Source of the DNA: Novosphingobium acidiphilum DSM 19966
GTDB taxonomy: Bacteria; Pseudomonadota; Alphaproteobacteria; Sphingomonadales; Sphingomonadaceae
Length of the DNA stretch: 64,000 bases
Assembly (NCBI RefSeq): GCF_000429005.1
Contig: NZ_AUBA01000006.1
Location: 62,001-126,000, forward strand
Reading direction: 5' to 3'
Made by a program: the position numbers and the translations under genes. The notes beneath the pieces were generated by a model, which was not told where the DNA came from, did not search any database, and saw only the letters and a program-made list of their open reading frames with translations. Positions 27,169 to 36,533 of this stretch are shown here, in pieces. Position 1 is the first letter of the stretch. Each line of letters begins with the position of its first letter.

Positions 27169-27567
27169 ATGAAGGCACAGTGTCAATGCGGTCAGCTATG
27201 CGTCGACCTTCCGGGCCCTACGCCGGCCGTGGTCGCCTGCCATTGCATCGCGTGTCAGCGCAGAACCGGGTCACCGTTTGGCGTGATCGCCTATTATCCG
27301 GCGGACCAGGTGGTCGTTTCGGGCAATGCCACCCGTTTTGAACGCGCGACGGACACGGGCAACAGCTTCGAAACGTTTTTTTGCCCGACGTGCGGAACCA
27401 CCGTCTATGCCCGCACCGGCAGGCATCCGGCGATGATCGGCGTCACGGTCGGCACGATTGCCGATCCGCAATTTCAACCCCCGGTGCGATCGGTGTGGGA
27501 ACAATCGATGCACACCTGGGTGTCGATCCCCGGCGCAATCGAGCATTATCCGCAAGGTCGTGTGTAA
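27169..27567 (+). CDS. GFA/CENP-V-family zinc protein
   Basis: This 132-aa protein of the glutathione-dependent formaldehyde-activating family has the expected zinc Cys: Cys5 and Cys7 in CQC, Cys24, Cys26 and Cys29 in CHCIAC, and Cys72 and Cys75 in FFCPTCG. The fold is a small beta sandwich. Family members bind glutathione-formaldehyde adducts or have unknown roles. GGAGG lies nine bases before the start. It is a single gene that converges on the RTX-type glycosidase gene. Confidence 0.93.
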   Translation: MKAQCQCGQLCVDLPGPTPAVVACHCIACQRRTGSPFGVIAYYPADQVVVSGNATRFERATDTGNSFETFFCPTCGTTVYARTGRHPAMIGVTVGTIADPQFQPPVRSVWEQSMHTWVSIPGAIEHYPQGRV

Positions 27568-27573
27568 AACGGG

Positions 27574-29097
27574 CTAGACGAACAGAAAGTTCGATGCTGA
27601 CAGTTGCGCCATGCCGACATGGTTCAGCACAAGCTGGTCGTGCGCATCATAGGTGATGACCACGCTATCGCCCACCTGATGCATCGCGCCTTGTACCGCG
27701 GCAAAGCTGTCGAACAGACCCTTGTCAAACTGGATCACGTCGGCCGGGGCCGTGCCGCCGACAAAGCCGGTGATCGTCTCGTTGCCAAACCCTGCGTGCA
27801 GCGCAAACGTATCGCGATTGCCGGTGGCGGTGATCGTGTCACCCGCAGCACCCACGATCAGCATGCCCGATGCCGTGGCCTCGATCGATTTTGATGCTGC
27901 GCGCGCGCCATCCATGGCAGGGGTCCACGTCGGCACCGGGGTCAATTCCACGACCAGCGGGTCAGCCCCCAGCGGCAAAGCGATCGATGATACATCGTGA
28001 TAGGTCGCAATCGGCGTCGTGCCCAGCAACGGGTCATAGACCGCGACGGTCTGCATGATGCGCGCAAAACGAAGCGCTTCGGTGTGGGTGCTGGCGGCCA
28101 CTTCGCTGTGGCTGGCACTGTTCCAGATCGGCTGTTCGTCCCACACCACCAGGTCGAACAGATTGGTCGCCTTTTGCAGCAGCATTGCGCCGGCAGTCTT
28201 GTCCGCGCCGGTGATCGACCAGGACAAGCCTCCTGCGCTATAGGATGCCGGGCCACCGCCCAGGATCTGGGTCAGGTTGTGCAGCGCCACCGCGGCCGGC
28301 TTGGGCGCGTTGCCGATGTCGAACAGGCCAAAGTGATTGCCCACCAGCGTGCCCGCCGGATCGGCATAGGCATCGAGCAATTCATAGAGGAACGCGGACT
28401 GTGCGCCCGCCGCATGGGCGTCGAACAGCGTGTCGAGATCGTAGATCGCCTGGACATGCGCATCGACCCCGCCCGATGCGCTGCCCAGGCTGGAATAGCC
28501 CGCCTCGGTCACCGCAAAGGGCTTGGCTGCGGGCACGGCGGCCAGATTGTTGTGCAGATACGACAAGGGCGCTGCCCCGTTCACGGCATAAGGATGGATC
28601 GTGGCGACATCGTACCCGGTGGTCGAGGAGGCCCCGGCATTCATGGTATAGCTGTAGACAGTCGTACCGTTCAGAACCCCATTGGCGCGAATATCGGCAA
28701 AGAGGTCGTTCTGGAACGACACCGCGGCCGCAGCCCCGGTCAGGCCGCGGTAGGCGACGCCGAAATTGTTGATTTCATTGGGGCCTTCGATCGATACCAG
28801 CGCGCCGGGATGGGCGCTGGCAAAGGCCGCCATCTGCGCCACGCTGGTCTGGGGCGCGGGATTGGCGTATAGCAGCATGTCAAAGCGGATGCCCTGGCTC
28901 GCCGCAAGGTTGTACGCCGACTGACCCTGCATGCCGGGAACATAGGCCGCGGTGCGGATCAGGCTGACCCCGATATATTTCAGGTCGGCCAGGACGGTCT
29001 GGATATTGGCGTATTTGCCATCGGTATAGTTGATTGACGCATTGACGCCGATCGAGGCGACAAAACGGGCGGCGCTGGTGGCAGTGATCAGGGTCAT
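27574..29097 (-). CDS. Clan GH-A glycosidase-like protein with C-terminal RTX/calcium-type domain
   Basis: This 507-aa protein has a TIM-barrel region (residues ~15-290) with the clan GH-A marks: SIEGPNEINNFG, whose Asn-Glu pair fits the acid/base at strand 4, and VTEAGY, whose Glu fits the nucleophile at strand 7. A beta domain follows, then residues ~415-507 have GMLIVGAAGDTITATGNRDTF and HAGFGNETITGF, resembling RTX/haemolysin-type repeats and a type I secretion C-terminus. There is no N-terminal signal peptide, which fits export by a type I secretion system. It is a paralogue of the next gene to the right, which lacks the RTX part. It may cut a surface or exopolysaccharide, but the sugar is unknown. 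Confidence 0.8.
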   Translation of the reverse strand: MTLITATSAARFVASIGVNASINYTDGKYANIQTVLADLKYIGVSLIRTAAYVPGMQGQSAYNLAASQGIRFDMLLYANPAPQTSVAQMAAFASAHPGALVSIEGPNEINNFGVAYRGLTGAAAAVSFQNDLFADIRANGVLNGTTVYSYTMNAGASSTTGYDVATIHPYAVNGAAPLSYLHNNLAAVPAAKPFAVTEAGYSSLGSASGGVDAHVQAIYDLDTLFDAHAAGAQSAFLYELLDAYADPAGTLVGNHFGLFDIGNAPKPAAVALHNLTQILGGGPASYSAGGLSWSITGADKTAGAMLLQKATNLFDLVVWDEQPIWNSASHSEVAASTHTEALRFARIMQTVAVYDPLLGTTPIATYHDVSSIALPLGADPLVVELTPVPTWTPAMDGARAASKSIEATASGMLIVGAAGDTITATGNRDTFALHAGFGNETITGFVGGTAPADVIQFDKGLFDSFAAVQGAMHQVGDSVVITYDAHDQLVLNHVGMAQLSASNFLFV

Positions 29098-29171
29098 GCC
29101 ATGCAGCGTAAGTCATAACCGTTTTTAACATTTTGATGGGCCTGGTAAACGCCGCTTCAGGTCGTTTGCGA

Positions 29172-29185
29172 TTGTTTGCAAACAA
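29172..29185. promoter_or_regulatory. Perfect dyad in front of the RTX-type glycosidase gene
   Basis: The 14-bp perfect palindrome TTGTTTGCAAACAA lies 75 bp upstream of the start. A partial copy, TCGTTTGCGA, abuts it on the gene side (29162-29171). The strongly AT-rich site in a GC-rich genome suggests an operator; a LacI-type repressor would suit its central symmetry. Confidence 0.5.
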
Positions 29186-29255
29186 AGTAATCATCTTGAT
29201 TCAATATGGTGTGGTAACGTAACAACCCGGTTGCCACGCTGTTTTCGCGCCAATT

Positions 29256-30425
29256 TTACCGGAACGATATTTCGACGATCAGCGGGTCTGCAGCCATGCG
29301 CAGATCGAGCGTCGCCGTCCCCGGCTTGTTCAGCATTGGCGCGGTGTCGCGCATCGGATCAAACACGGCGATTGCACGCGGCACCGTGCCAAAATGCACG
29401 GTGCGATGGTGCGCCGTGGGTGCAATCGGGGCATGCGTCTGGCCGTTCCACAGCGGCTGTTCATCCCACACCACCAGATCGAACACGTCGGGAGACTTTT
29501 GCAGCAGCAGCATGCGGATCGCAGGGTCGGCGGCGATATCGATCGATCCGGGCGCAAACGCGGCCTGCCCCGACGAACGCCCGGGGCCAAGAATGCGCGC
29601 CAGATTGTGCAGGGCAATCGCCGCCGGCTTGGGGCGGTTGGCCCGGTCGAACAGGCCGAAATGGGTGCCGATGCGCGAACCGTCGGGGTCGGGATAGGCG
29701 TCGAGCAATTCATAAAGATAGATCGCCGAAGCGCCCGCATGTGCGGCGTCGAGGATCATGTCCAGAGTGTAGATCGCCTGGACGCGGCCATCCACCCCGT
29801 CCTTGTCGGTGGGCAGCGTGGGATAGCCTGTCTCGGTCAGCGCAAAGCGTTTGCCCGCCGGCACACTGGCGATGTTGGTTTCGAGGAACGCGCGCGGCGC
29901 GCGGCCACCGACGGCATAGGGATGGATCGCCGCATAGTCATAGCCGGTGGTCGATGTTGCCCCGGCGTTCATCGTATAGCTGAAGACCGTGGTGCCCTGC
30001 AGCACGTGATCGGCGGCAATCGCGCGATAGAGATCATCCTGAAAACGGGTTGCGGCCGCTGCGCCGTTCATCGCGTGGTAGTGCGCGCCGAAATTGTTGA
30101 TCTCGTTCGGCCCCTCGATCGCGGCGATGGCGCCCGGATGTGCGGCGGCAAACTGCGCCATTTGCGCCACGCTTTGCCCCGGCGCGTCGGTGGTGTTCAG
30201 CACCATGTCGAACCGCACACCCGCCTTTGCCGCGATGTGATAGGCCTGTTCGCCCTGGATGCCGTGGAACCAGGCGCCGGTGCGGATGCAGTGAATGCCC
30301 AGATAGTCGAGATCGGCAATCACAGTGGCGATCTGCGCGTAACCCCCATCGGTATAATGGATCGGTGCGCCCACGCCCAGCGCGCCAAGAAACGCGCTGG
30401 CCAGCGTGGCGATCATGCGTGGCAT
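29256..30425 (-). CDS. Clan GH-A glycosidase-like protein, single domain
   Basis: This 389-aa homologue of the preceding protein shares its order of motifs: IHYTDGGYAQI, IEGPNEINNFG (acid/base Glu), YSYTMNAGATSTTGYDYAAIHPYAVGG, LTETGY (nucleophile Glu), YLYELLDAYPDPDG, and LFDLVVWDEQPLWNG-type text near the end (here VFDLVVWDEQPLWNG). It has no RTX domain and no clear signal peptide, so it may be cytoplasmic or need another export route. The start is 1 nt after the acyltransferase stop, so it is transcribed with that gene. This pairing with an O-acyltransferase suggests work on an acylated polysaccharide. Confidence 0.78.
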   Translation of the reverse strand: MPRMIATLASAFLGALGVGAPIHYTDGGYAQIATVIADLDYLGIHCIRTGAWFHGIQGEQAYHIAAKAGVRFDMVLNTTDAPGQSVAQMAQFAAAHPGAIAAIEGPNEINNFGAHYHAMNGAAAATRFQDDLYRAIAADHVLQGTTVFSYTMNAGATSTTGYDYAAIHPYAVGGRAPRAFLETNIASVPAGKRFALTETGYPTLPTDKDGVDGRVQAIYTLDMILDAAHAGASAIYLYELLDAYPDPDGSRIGTHFGLFDRANRPKPAAIALHNLARILGPGRSSGQAAFAPGSIDIAADPAIRMLLLQKSPDVFDLVVWDEQPLWNGQTHAPIAPTAHHRTVHFGTVPRAIAVFDPMRDTAPMLNKPGTATLDLRMAADPLIVEISFR

Positions 30426-30426
30426 T

Positions 30427-31620
30427 TTACGAGGCGACCGCCGCCGCCGGCTTGGCCGCAAACCACGGGCCGGCCAGCCGGCGGCCAACCAGCCTGGACG
30501 CCGGCACTTCAAACCGCACATGGATCATATCGGCCAGCACCACCGTGGCCGGCGTTGCCAGGCACACCAGCAACGCCTTGGTGCCGAGCCCGGCGATCGT
30601 GCGCCCGGCGGTCCAGTCGATCCCGAACAGATCGGTCAGCGCTTGCTGAAAGATCACCAGGATCAGAAAATGGATCAAATAGCCCGAATACGAGGCCCGC
30701 CCGATGCGCACCAGTCGCGGCCGGTCGAGCAGGCTGTGCAAAACCGCGCCGGGGGTGGCGGCGCTGGCAACCAGCCCGGCCGACAGCAGCATGATCGGGG
30801 TAAACATGACTGCGGCGCGCCCTTGCCCCACCGCATTGCCCGACAATATTTTTTCCGCGATGCCCATCCCGCGCGCGCCAAAATGGTAATTGACCGCCAT
30901 GTAGCTGACAATGAACCCTGTCATCGCGGCGATGCCGACGATCAGCAACAGCCGCGCCCGGCGCCGATCGAGCCATTGCCGATGCAGCGCCAGCAGCGCG
31001 CCTGCCGCAAAGGCATCGAATTGCCACGGCGAAAAATGGCTGACCTGCTGCAACCGCGCGACATCGAATGCACACCACAGCCGTGAAACCGTAACCAGCA
31101 CGATCGCAGCCATCAAACCCGGCCCCAGCCAGGCGCGGCGCACAAACATCAGCACCGGCCCGAACAGCAGGTAGAACTGCATTTCCACCGACAGCGACCA
31201 CAGATGCGATGTCGGGATCAGCGGTTTGGTGTCCAGCCAGACCAGATAGAAATTGTACCAGAACAGCGATTGCGCCAGGCGCGAACCGGCCTCGAACGGG
31301 GCGCCGATGATCAAGGTCAGGATCATCGCCAAAAGGACATAGGCGTAATAGCCGGGCATGATCCGCGCGATCCGCCGCTGATAGAACTGGCGCAAGGCCT
31401 GCCCCGCCGCCTGCCCTGCCGGCGGATTGTCGATCACCGACAGCGTCACGACAAACCCCGAAATCACGAAAAAGATCTGTACCCCCAGCCACCCGAACGG
31501 GAACAGATCGGCATGCTGGGCAATCACCACGATCATCGCGATCGCGCGCAGCGAATCGACCGAAGCCAGCCGTTGCGAAGCCGGATCGCGATGTGCCCGC
31601 CTTGCTTCATCCACCGCCAA
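30427..31620 (-). CDS. Acyltransferase family 3 (OafA/YrhL-like) membrane protein
   Basis: This ~397-aa protein has about ten hydrophobic segments. The N-terminal core carries the family signature RLASVDSLRAIAMIVVIAQH (active His) and GVQIFFVISGFVVT, then PGYYAYVLLAMIL and SHLWSLSVEMQFY. It transfers acyl groups, typically acetyl, to extracytoplasmic sugars. The start is uncertain: a TTG five bases after GGGAGG is preferred, a GTG two codons on is similar, and an ATG 44 codons earlier adds a sequence unlike the family. It is followed 1 nt later by the glycosidase-like gene, so the two are likely co-expressed in polysaccharide decoration or turnover. Confidence 0.85.
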   Translation of the reverse strand: MAVDEARRAHRDPASQRLASVDSLRAIAMIVVIAQHADLFPFGWLGVQIFFVISGFVVTLSVIDNPPAGQAAGQALRQFYQRRIARIMPGYYAYVLLAMILTLIIGAPFEAGSRLAQSLFWYNFYLVWLDTKPLIPTSHLWSLSVEMQFYLLFGPVLMFVRRAWLGPGLMAAIVLVTVSRLWCAFDVARLQQVSHFSPWQFDAFAAGALLALHRQWLDRRRARLLLIVGIAAMTGFIVSYMAVNYHFGARGMGIAEKILSGNAVGQGRAAVMFTPIMLLSAGLVASAATPGAVLHSLLDRPRLVRIGRASYSGYLIHFLILVIFQQALTDLFGIDWTAGRTIAGLGTKALLVCLATPATVVLADMIHVRFEVPASRLVGRRLAGPWFAAKPAAAVAS

Positions 31621-31794
31621 GGCCGCCTCCCATGTCCGAATCGCGTGCAATGGCCTGCACAGCGGATATCTCCGGTGGCGATCCTGGTCGATCAGGCGGG
31701 GCGGGTTAAGCGCAAGAACCACCGAAACGGCCCAAACCGCCGCTTGGTCCATGCTGCGCAACGCCGGGGCACCGCGCCCGGCGCAATGGACCGA

Positions 31795-32574
31795 TCAGCT
31801 GGTGCGTGCGGCGTCGACGGCTTGTTGCAGCTTTTCGCGGCCGACCGCGCCCGCGATGATCTGCCCGCCGATGGCAAAGGCCGGCGTGCCGCTGATCCCC
31901 AGTTGGCGGGCATAGGCCAGGTTGTGTTCGATTTCCTGGCCCACATCGGCGCGTTTCATGAACGCTTGCGCCGCGGTCAGGTCCACGCCGGCGCTGGCGG
32001 CGGCGGCGGTGATGCTGGCACTGTCGGGGCGCGGGCCGGCAAACATCGCCGCGTGATAGGCGCCGAATTTGCCTTGGGCAGCGGCGGCCAGCGCCATGCG
32101 CGCGGCGGGTTCGCTTTCGGGTGCGATGATCGGCAATTCGCGCACCACCACCTTCAGTTGCGGATTGGCCACGATCAGCGCGTTGATGTCGGCAACGCTG
32201 CCCCGGCAATAGCTGCAGGCAAAGTCGGTGAATTCGACCATCGTGATCGTGCCCGCCGGATTGCCGAGCACCGCGCCCGGAAACGGCGTTTCCAGCGCCT
32301 GCCGCACCGGTTTCAGCCGCTCGGCATTGTCGCGCGCCTGCAACCGGTCCATCGCCTGGGGCAGGATTTCGGGGTGTTCAAGAATATAGGCACGCACCAG
32401 TTCCTCGAACGCGGCGCGCTTGCCAGGATCGATCCCGGCACGGGCAAGGTCTGCGCCCATCGCATCGCTGCCCCGTTCGGCCCGGCTGGCACGATACCAG
32501 CCCAGCGACCCGCCCGCGATCAGGCCTGTGGAAACGATCAGGATGACAAGGCGAAGACGCGGAGACAGCTGCAT
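31795..32574 (-). CDS. DsbA/BdbD-like thiol-disulfide oxidoreductase
   Basis: This 259-aa protein has an N-terminal signal-anchor (LRLVILIVSTGLIAGGSLGW). A helical region of ~80 residues follows, then a DsbA-type thioredoxin domain with the active site CSYC in FTDFACSYCRGSV and the cis-Pro loop in GISGTPAFAIGGQI. It would introduce or shuffle disulfides, or act as a Com1-like oxidoreductase, outside the cytoplasmic membrane. The ATG at MQLSPRLRL follows the M48 gene stop by 10 nt, so the two are one operon. Confidence 0.92.
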   Translation of the reverse strand: MQLSPRLRLVILIVSTGLIAGGSLGWYRASRAERGSDAMGADLARAGIDPGKRAAFEELVRAYILEHPEILPQAMDRLQARDNAERLKPVRQALETPFPGAVLGNPAGTITMVEFTDFACSYCRGSVADINALIVANPQLKVVVRELPIIAPESEPAARMALAAAAQGKFGAYHAAMFAGPRPDSASITAAAASAGVDLTAAQAFMKRADVGQEIEHNLAYARQLGISGTPAFAIGGQIIAGAVGREKLQQAVDAARTS

Positions 32575-32584
32575 GCGCAAAGCC

Positions 32585-33943
32585 TTATTTCTTTTTCTTC
32601 GTTCGCTCAATCATCGCGCGCGAACTCATTTCGATATCCTGCGCACGCAGCCAGTCGGGCGATCCTTTGGGCAGGGCGGCCTCGGCAGCCTGGGCATTGC
32701 GCAACGATTCGACAAAGTGCAGTTCCATCTGCTGCTGTTCGGCGCTGGCCAGCCGCGCGCGCGCGGTATCGCCTTGCGCTTCGTAGACCACCCCCAGTTC
32801 GTACCATGCAAACGGGTTGTCGTGGTCCTTGGCCACGGCACCTTTGAGCACGCGTTCGGCCTCGGCAAAATGCGCCGGGTCTTCGGTTGCAAGCAGCGCG
32901 TGGGCGAACGTCGTGGCGATCAACGGCTGGTTCCGGGTCAGATCGACTGCGCGGCGCAACGGCGGGATGGCTTCGAGCGGGCGCCCGGATTCGAGCAGAA
33001 CCTGGCCTTTCAGCTCCAGGGCATAGGCATCGTCGGGTTGCTGTGCCAGGATCGCGTCGGTTTCGGCCAGCGATTTGTCCATGAACGCCTGCTTGTGATA
33101 GGCATAGGCGCGCGCATAGTGTGCCGGCACATCGGTCAGATATTCAGGATACGCGGTCAACGTCTGCTGCGGTTCGGCCAAATATCCGTATAGCTTGGCC
33201 TTGATCCGCAGAAACCGGCGCTGCAGATCGGGGTTCTCGGGCCGGTTCCACGCCGCATCCTGCTCGAACGAGTCCTGCAATGTCGTCAGGCGGTCTGCCG
33301 TCATCGGGTGGGTGCTATAAAATTCGGCATCGGCAGTGCGGCGGAACCCGGCGCGATATTCCATGTTTTGCAGCTTTTTGAAAAAGCTGACCGAGCCGCG
33401 CCCGGAAATCCCCGCGCCCGCCAGAAATTTTACGCTGGCCGCATCGGCGGTGGCTTCCTGTGCGCGGCTGAAGGCCAGGTATTTGCCCATGGCCGCCTGT
33501 TCGCCCGCCATGAAAATGCCCATGCCCGCCTCGGGCGCGCCGGCGGCCGCGGCGGCTGCGCCCAGCAGCAACGACAAAAGCGTGATCGCGGTCGCGGGTT
33601 TGGCGCCTTCGCCGCCGCGAATGGCATGGCCGCCCACGATATGCCCCAGTTCATGGGCAAACACGCCCTGCACTTCTTCGGCGTGGTCGGCCGCACCGAG
33701 CAGGCCCGAATTGATATAGACCGTCTGCCCCCCGGCGACGAAGGCGTTGATTTCGCCATCGTTCAACAAGACCACATCGACATTGTGCGGGTCCATCCCG
33801 GCGGCCTGGATAATCGGCGCCGACATGTCGCGGAAAAAACTTTCGGTTTCGGCATCGCGCAGCACTTCCTGCGCCTGCGCCCGGGGGGCGATGCAGGCCA
33901 AAGCCAGCACCGCGGCTGTCGAAAGGGTCAATCGTTTGAGCAC
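32585..33943 (-). CDS. M48 metalloprotease with TPR domain (BepA-like)
   Basis: This 452-aa protein has a signal peptide (LTLSTAAVLALACIAPRAQA). The M48 catalytic domain carries the zinc motif HELGHIVGGH and the third ligand Glu in QEATADAASVKFL. From residue ~270, TPR repeats continue to the end (AYALELKGQVLLESGRPLEA, NPFAWYELGVVYEAQGDTAR). BepA-type proteins act in outer-membrane protein quality control. The start is a GTG just 8 nt after the esterase stop, chosen because it precedes the signal peptide; longer in-frame starts would overlap that gene. Confidence 0.9.
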   Translation of the reverse strand: MLKRLTLSTAAVLALACIAPRAQAQEVLRDAETESFFRDMSAPIIQAAGMDPHNVDVVLLNDGEINAFVAGGQTVYINSGLLGAADHAEEVQGVFAHELGHIVGGHAIRGGEGAKPATAITLLSLLLGAAAAAAGAPEAGMGIFMAGEQAAMGKYLAFSRAQEATADAASVKFLAGAGISGRGSVSFFKKLQNMEYRAGFRRTADAEFYSTHPMTADRLTTLQDSFEQDAAWNRPENPDLQRRFLRIKAKLYGYLAEPQQTLTAYPEYLTDVPAHYARAYAYHKQAFMDKSLAETDAILAQQPDDAYALELKGQVLLESGRPLEAIPPLRRAVDLTRNQPLIATTFAHALLATEDPAHFAEAERVLKGAVAKDHDNPFAWYELGVVYEAQGDTARARLASAEQQQMELHFVESLRNAQAAEAALPKGSPDWLRAQDIEMSSRAMIERTKKKK

Positions 33944-33951
33944 AGCGCGGG

Positions 33952-34944
33952 TTATGCCGGTGCAGACTGAACGGGTGCTGAAGCAGGCTCGGCCATGACC
34001 TGCGCAAGAAAATCGCACACCAGCACCAATGGACGCCGGTCGCGCAGAAACGGTCGGGCAAAGCGCATGATCAGCCCTTCGTGGCCGATGCCGTCAAGCA
34101 TACGGGTTTCGCTGCGGCCGCCGCTGCGCCCCAGCGCACGCGCCAGCGCCAGGCTGTGGCGCGGCAGCACACGCGTGTCGTCGCCGCCATGGATCAGCAG
34201 CAGCGGCGGGCCATCCCCCCGTGCATGGTGGATCGGCTGGGTTTCGGAGGGGTCTGCGGCATGGCCGAACGCGGCGATCGTGCTGTGATTGTCGAACGGC
34301 AGAAAATCATACGGCCCGGCCAGGCCGATCACCCCGCGCAGCGCCTGATCGGGCAGGCCGCCCTGGTCCCACCAGCGCCGGTCAAGCGCCAGCATGACCG
34401 CGTTGTAGGCACCCGCCGAATGGCCCATCAAACTGATGCGCGCGCTATCGCCGCCATGCGCCTGCGCCTCGGCTGCAATCCAGCGCAGCGCTGCCGCCCC
34501 GTCTTCGAGCATCGCCGGATAGCGCCCCGCTTCCAGCAGGCGATACCCCGCCAGCACCACGGCATAGCCCGCCGGCGCCAGATTGCGCGCGATGAAGCGG
34601 TAATCGCGGGCATCGCCGCTGGCCCAGCCGCCGCCGTGGATGAACACCACCAGCGGCAGCGCGCGGCCCGTGACCGCCGGATCGAGCGCGGGATCGGTCG
34701 GCACAAACAGCTGCAGGTGTTGCGACGGATCCGCGCCGAATCGTGCCGCGGCCGCCAGACGGATTGCGCGATCGCCGCCCGCCAGCAGCCGGTCGGTCTG
34801 ATCAAGCATGGCGACACTGCCGCGTTGGGTGGCAAAGCGCACGCCGGCAAGGCCAAGGCCCCCCAGCACCACCAGCCCCAGGCCGGCCCAGGCCTGACGG
34901 GACAGCGCGCGGCGCGAAGCGGGCAGTCGAACGAAACGGTTCAT
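33952..34944 (-). CDS. Membrane-anchored alpha/beta hydrolase (esterase/BD-FAE type)
   Basis: This 330-aa protein has an N-terminal anchor helix (AWAGLGLVVLGGLGLAGV). The hydrolase core carries the oxyanion motif FIHGGGW, the nucleophile in GHSAGAYNA, the Asp in IHGGDDTRVLP and the His in GIGHEGL. This is the layout of hormone-sensitive-lipase-like and bacterial ferulate-type esterases. It heads the esterase-M48-DsbA unit. The substrate is unknown. Confidence 0.88.
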   Translation of the reverse strand: MNRFVRLPASRRALSRQAWAGLGLVVLGGLGLAGVRFATQRGSVAMLDQTDRLLAGGDRAIRLAAAARFGADPSQHLQLFVPTDPALDPAVTGRALPLVVFIHGGGWASGDARDYRFIARNLAPAGYAVVLAGYRLLEAGRYPAMLEDGAAALRWIAAEAQAHGGDSARISLMGHSAGAYNAVMLALDRRWWDQGGLPDQALRGVIGLAGPYDFLPFDNHSTIAAFGHAADPSETQPIHHARGDGPPLLLIHGGDDTRVLPRHSLALARALGRSGGRSETRMLDGIGHEGLIMRFARPFLRDRRPLVLVCDFLAQVMAEPASAPVQSAPA

Positions 34945-35019
34945 CGCAGGCAGGCTAGCACCGCCCGGCGCCCCGAAGAAAGCGTATTTGCACGGACCAC
35001 GCCGCGAGCGCATGCCCGA

Positions 35020-36402
35020 TCAGGCGACAAACCGTCGTACGGCGCGTGCCAGCAGCGCGGCATCATCGCTGATTTCGCCCAGCATCGCAGGCTCTGCACC
35101 GGGCAGACGGCGCACCATGACCAGCGCGAATTCCGCGCCATCCTGCGCCAGATCGGCAAGCGGACGGGCGGGCAGCGCGCGCGCCGTGGCCTGCCAGCCC
35201 TTGCGCTGCACCGCGGTGCGGTCTGTGCCCCGCCTGGCCGCGCGTTCACGCGCGACAATCGCCTTGATCCCGCCCGGGGTTGCGCCCAGCACATCGGCCA
35301 GCGCGCCTTTGGCCAGATCCAGGCGCCGGGCGTGGGCCAGGACGGTCGCGTATTCGGTCAGGCGGGTCTTGTCGTAATCGGCGCCGAACACCAGCTTGAT
35401 CAGCGGGATCAGCGGCGCGCGATCCTGCAGCACCAGCCCGGCCTCTGCCACCAGCCGCGCATAGTCGGCCGGCGCAATTGCGGCCGCCAGCGCAAAATCC
35501 CAGGCGCGGCCGATCGCGGCATAAAGCGATTGGCGGGTGCGGTCTTCGCTGGCTTGCGCGCGCAGCGCACTGGCGCGGGCTTTTTCCAGCCATTCGGCCA
35601 GCGTCAGTGGCTCGGCCGCCGCAGGTTCCGGTGCGAAGGTCGGCAATCCCGCAGGGGCAAGGTCTTCGCCGTCGTCATCGATGAACGGGGACAGATCCAG
35701 CGGCAGCGGCAGATCGTCGGCCCACAGGCCGCCCGAACCGTCGGTCAGCGGGCCATCGGCCCAGGCTTGCGATGGCGTTCGCGATGCAGCGCCGCCCAGC
35801 ACCGGCTTGCGCCGCGCCACCGCGCCATGGCCCAGCGCCTGGCCGATTTCGTGCATCAGTTCGTCGGTCGTCCGCTGGTCGGCCAGTTCCTTCCAGTTGA
35901 TCACCCCGTAGATATAGTCGATCGTGGCATCATCGGTGGAAAACGGCAGCAGAATGCCGCGATACAGGATGGTTGCCCCGCGCGCGTTGACGAATTCGGC
36001 TTCGAACCCGATCGGCGCCTCGTTGGCGATGATCTGCAGATAGTGGTCGGTGATGCGCGACAGCACCGATCGGCCAGGCACGTGGCTCAATCGCCCGATC
36101 GGCTGGTTGTCACCGCATTCGGCGGCCAAGGCCGCGCCCAGCGCCAGCACGCTGGGATCCTCGATCCCGTCGGCGAAATGCAGCAGCACCGCATTGCTGG
36201 AAAATTCGGGCAAATCGCCCGCGATCAGGCGATCGGGCAACGGAAACCGACGCTTTCCCAACAGGCCGGCCCAGTAATTGTAGGCGCGCACCTGCATGCG
36301 CCGCTCGTCCTGCCCGATCACCGGCGGCGGGGTATCGATCACATCGTCGAGTTCCTGGCCCTGGTCATCGGCGCCGAAGTCGCCCCCCCGCAAACCATCC
36401 AT
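35020..36402 (-). CDS. PAS-domain protein of unknown function
   Basis: This 460-aa cytoplasmic protein has a PAS-like N-terminal half. Residues ~30-160 contain YNYWAGLLGKRRFPLPDRLI, SSNAVLLHFADG and FEAEFVNARGATILYRGILLPF. A disordered Pro/Asp-rich linker is followed by a helical C-terminal half (~250-460) rich in Ala and Arg. Similar proteins are conserved in sphingomonads without an assigned role. No HTH, kinase or cyclase domain is visible. The ATG was chosen over a GTG eight codons upstream that has poor spacing from its ribosome site. Confidence 0.78.
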   Translation of the reverse strand: MDGLRGGDFGADDQGQELDDVIDTPPPVIGQDERRMQVRAYNYWAGLLGKRRFPLPDRLIAGDLPEFSSNAVLLHFADGIEDPSVLALGAALAAECGDNQPIGRLSHVPGRSVLSRITDHYLQIIANEAPIGFEAEFVNARGATILYRGILLPFSTDDATIDYIYGVINWKELADQRTTDELMHEIGQALGHGAVARRKPVLGGAASRTPSQAWADGPLTDGSGGLWADDLPLPLDLSPFIDDDGEDLAPAGLPTFAPEPAAAEPLTLAEWLEKARASALRAQASEDRTRQSLYAAIGRAWDFALAAAIAPADYARLVAEAGLVLQDRAPLIPLIKLVFGADYDKTRLTEYATVLAHARRLDLAKGALADVLGATPGGIKAIVARERAARRGTDRTAVQRKGWQATARALPARPLADLAQDGAEFALVMVRRLPGAEPAMLGEISDDAALLARAVRRFVA

Positions 36403-36533
36403 ATCGCAATCGCACCTTCCGCCCACAGGTCCTTGTCAGCCGGTTGTGGCGCAACATGGTAAAAAAATGGCTAAGTTGTGCGGCGGCTTGTGCGCACGGT
36501 GTGCGTCATCGCGCTGTCACGCGGGCATTGCGG

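Noticed and set aside
34081..36462. 793-codon plus-strand open frame
   Set aside because: It covers an esterase and a PAS protein on the minus strand, has repetitive Arg/Gln/His content and no domain.
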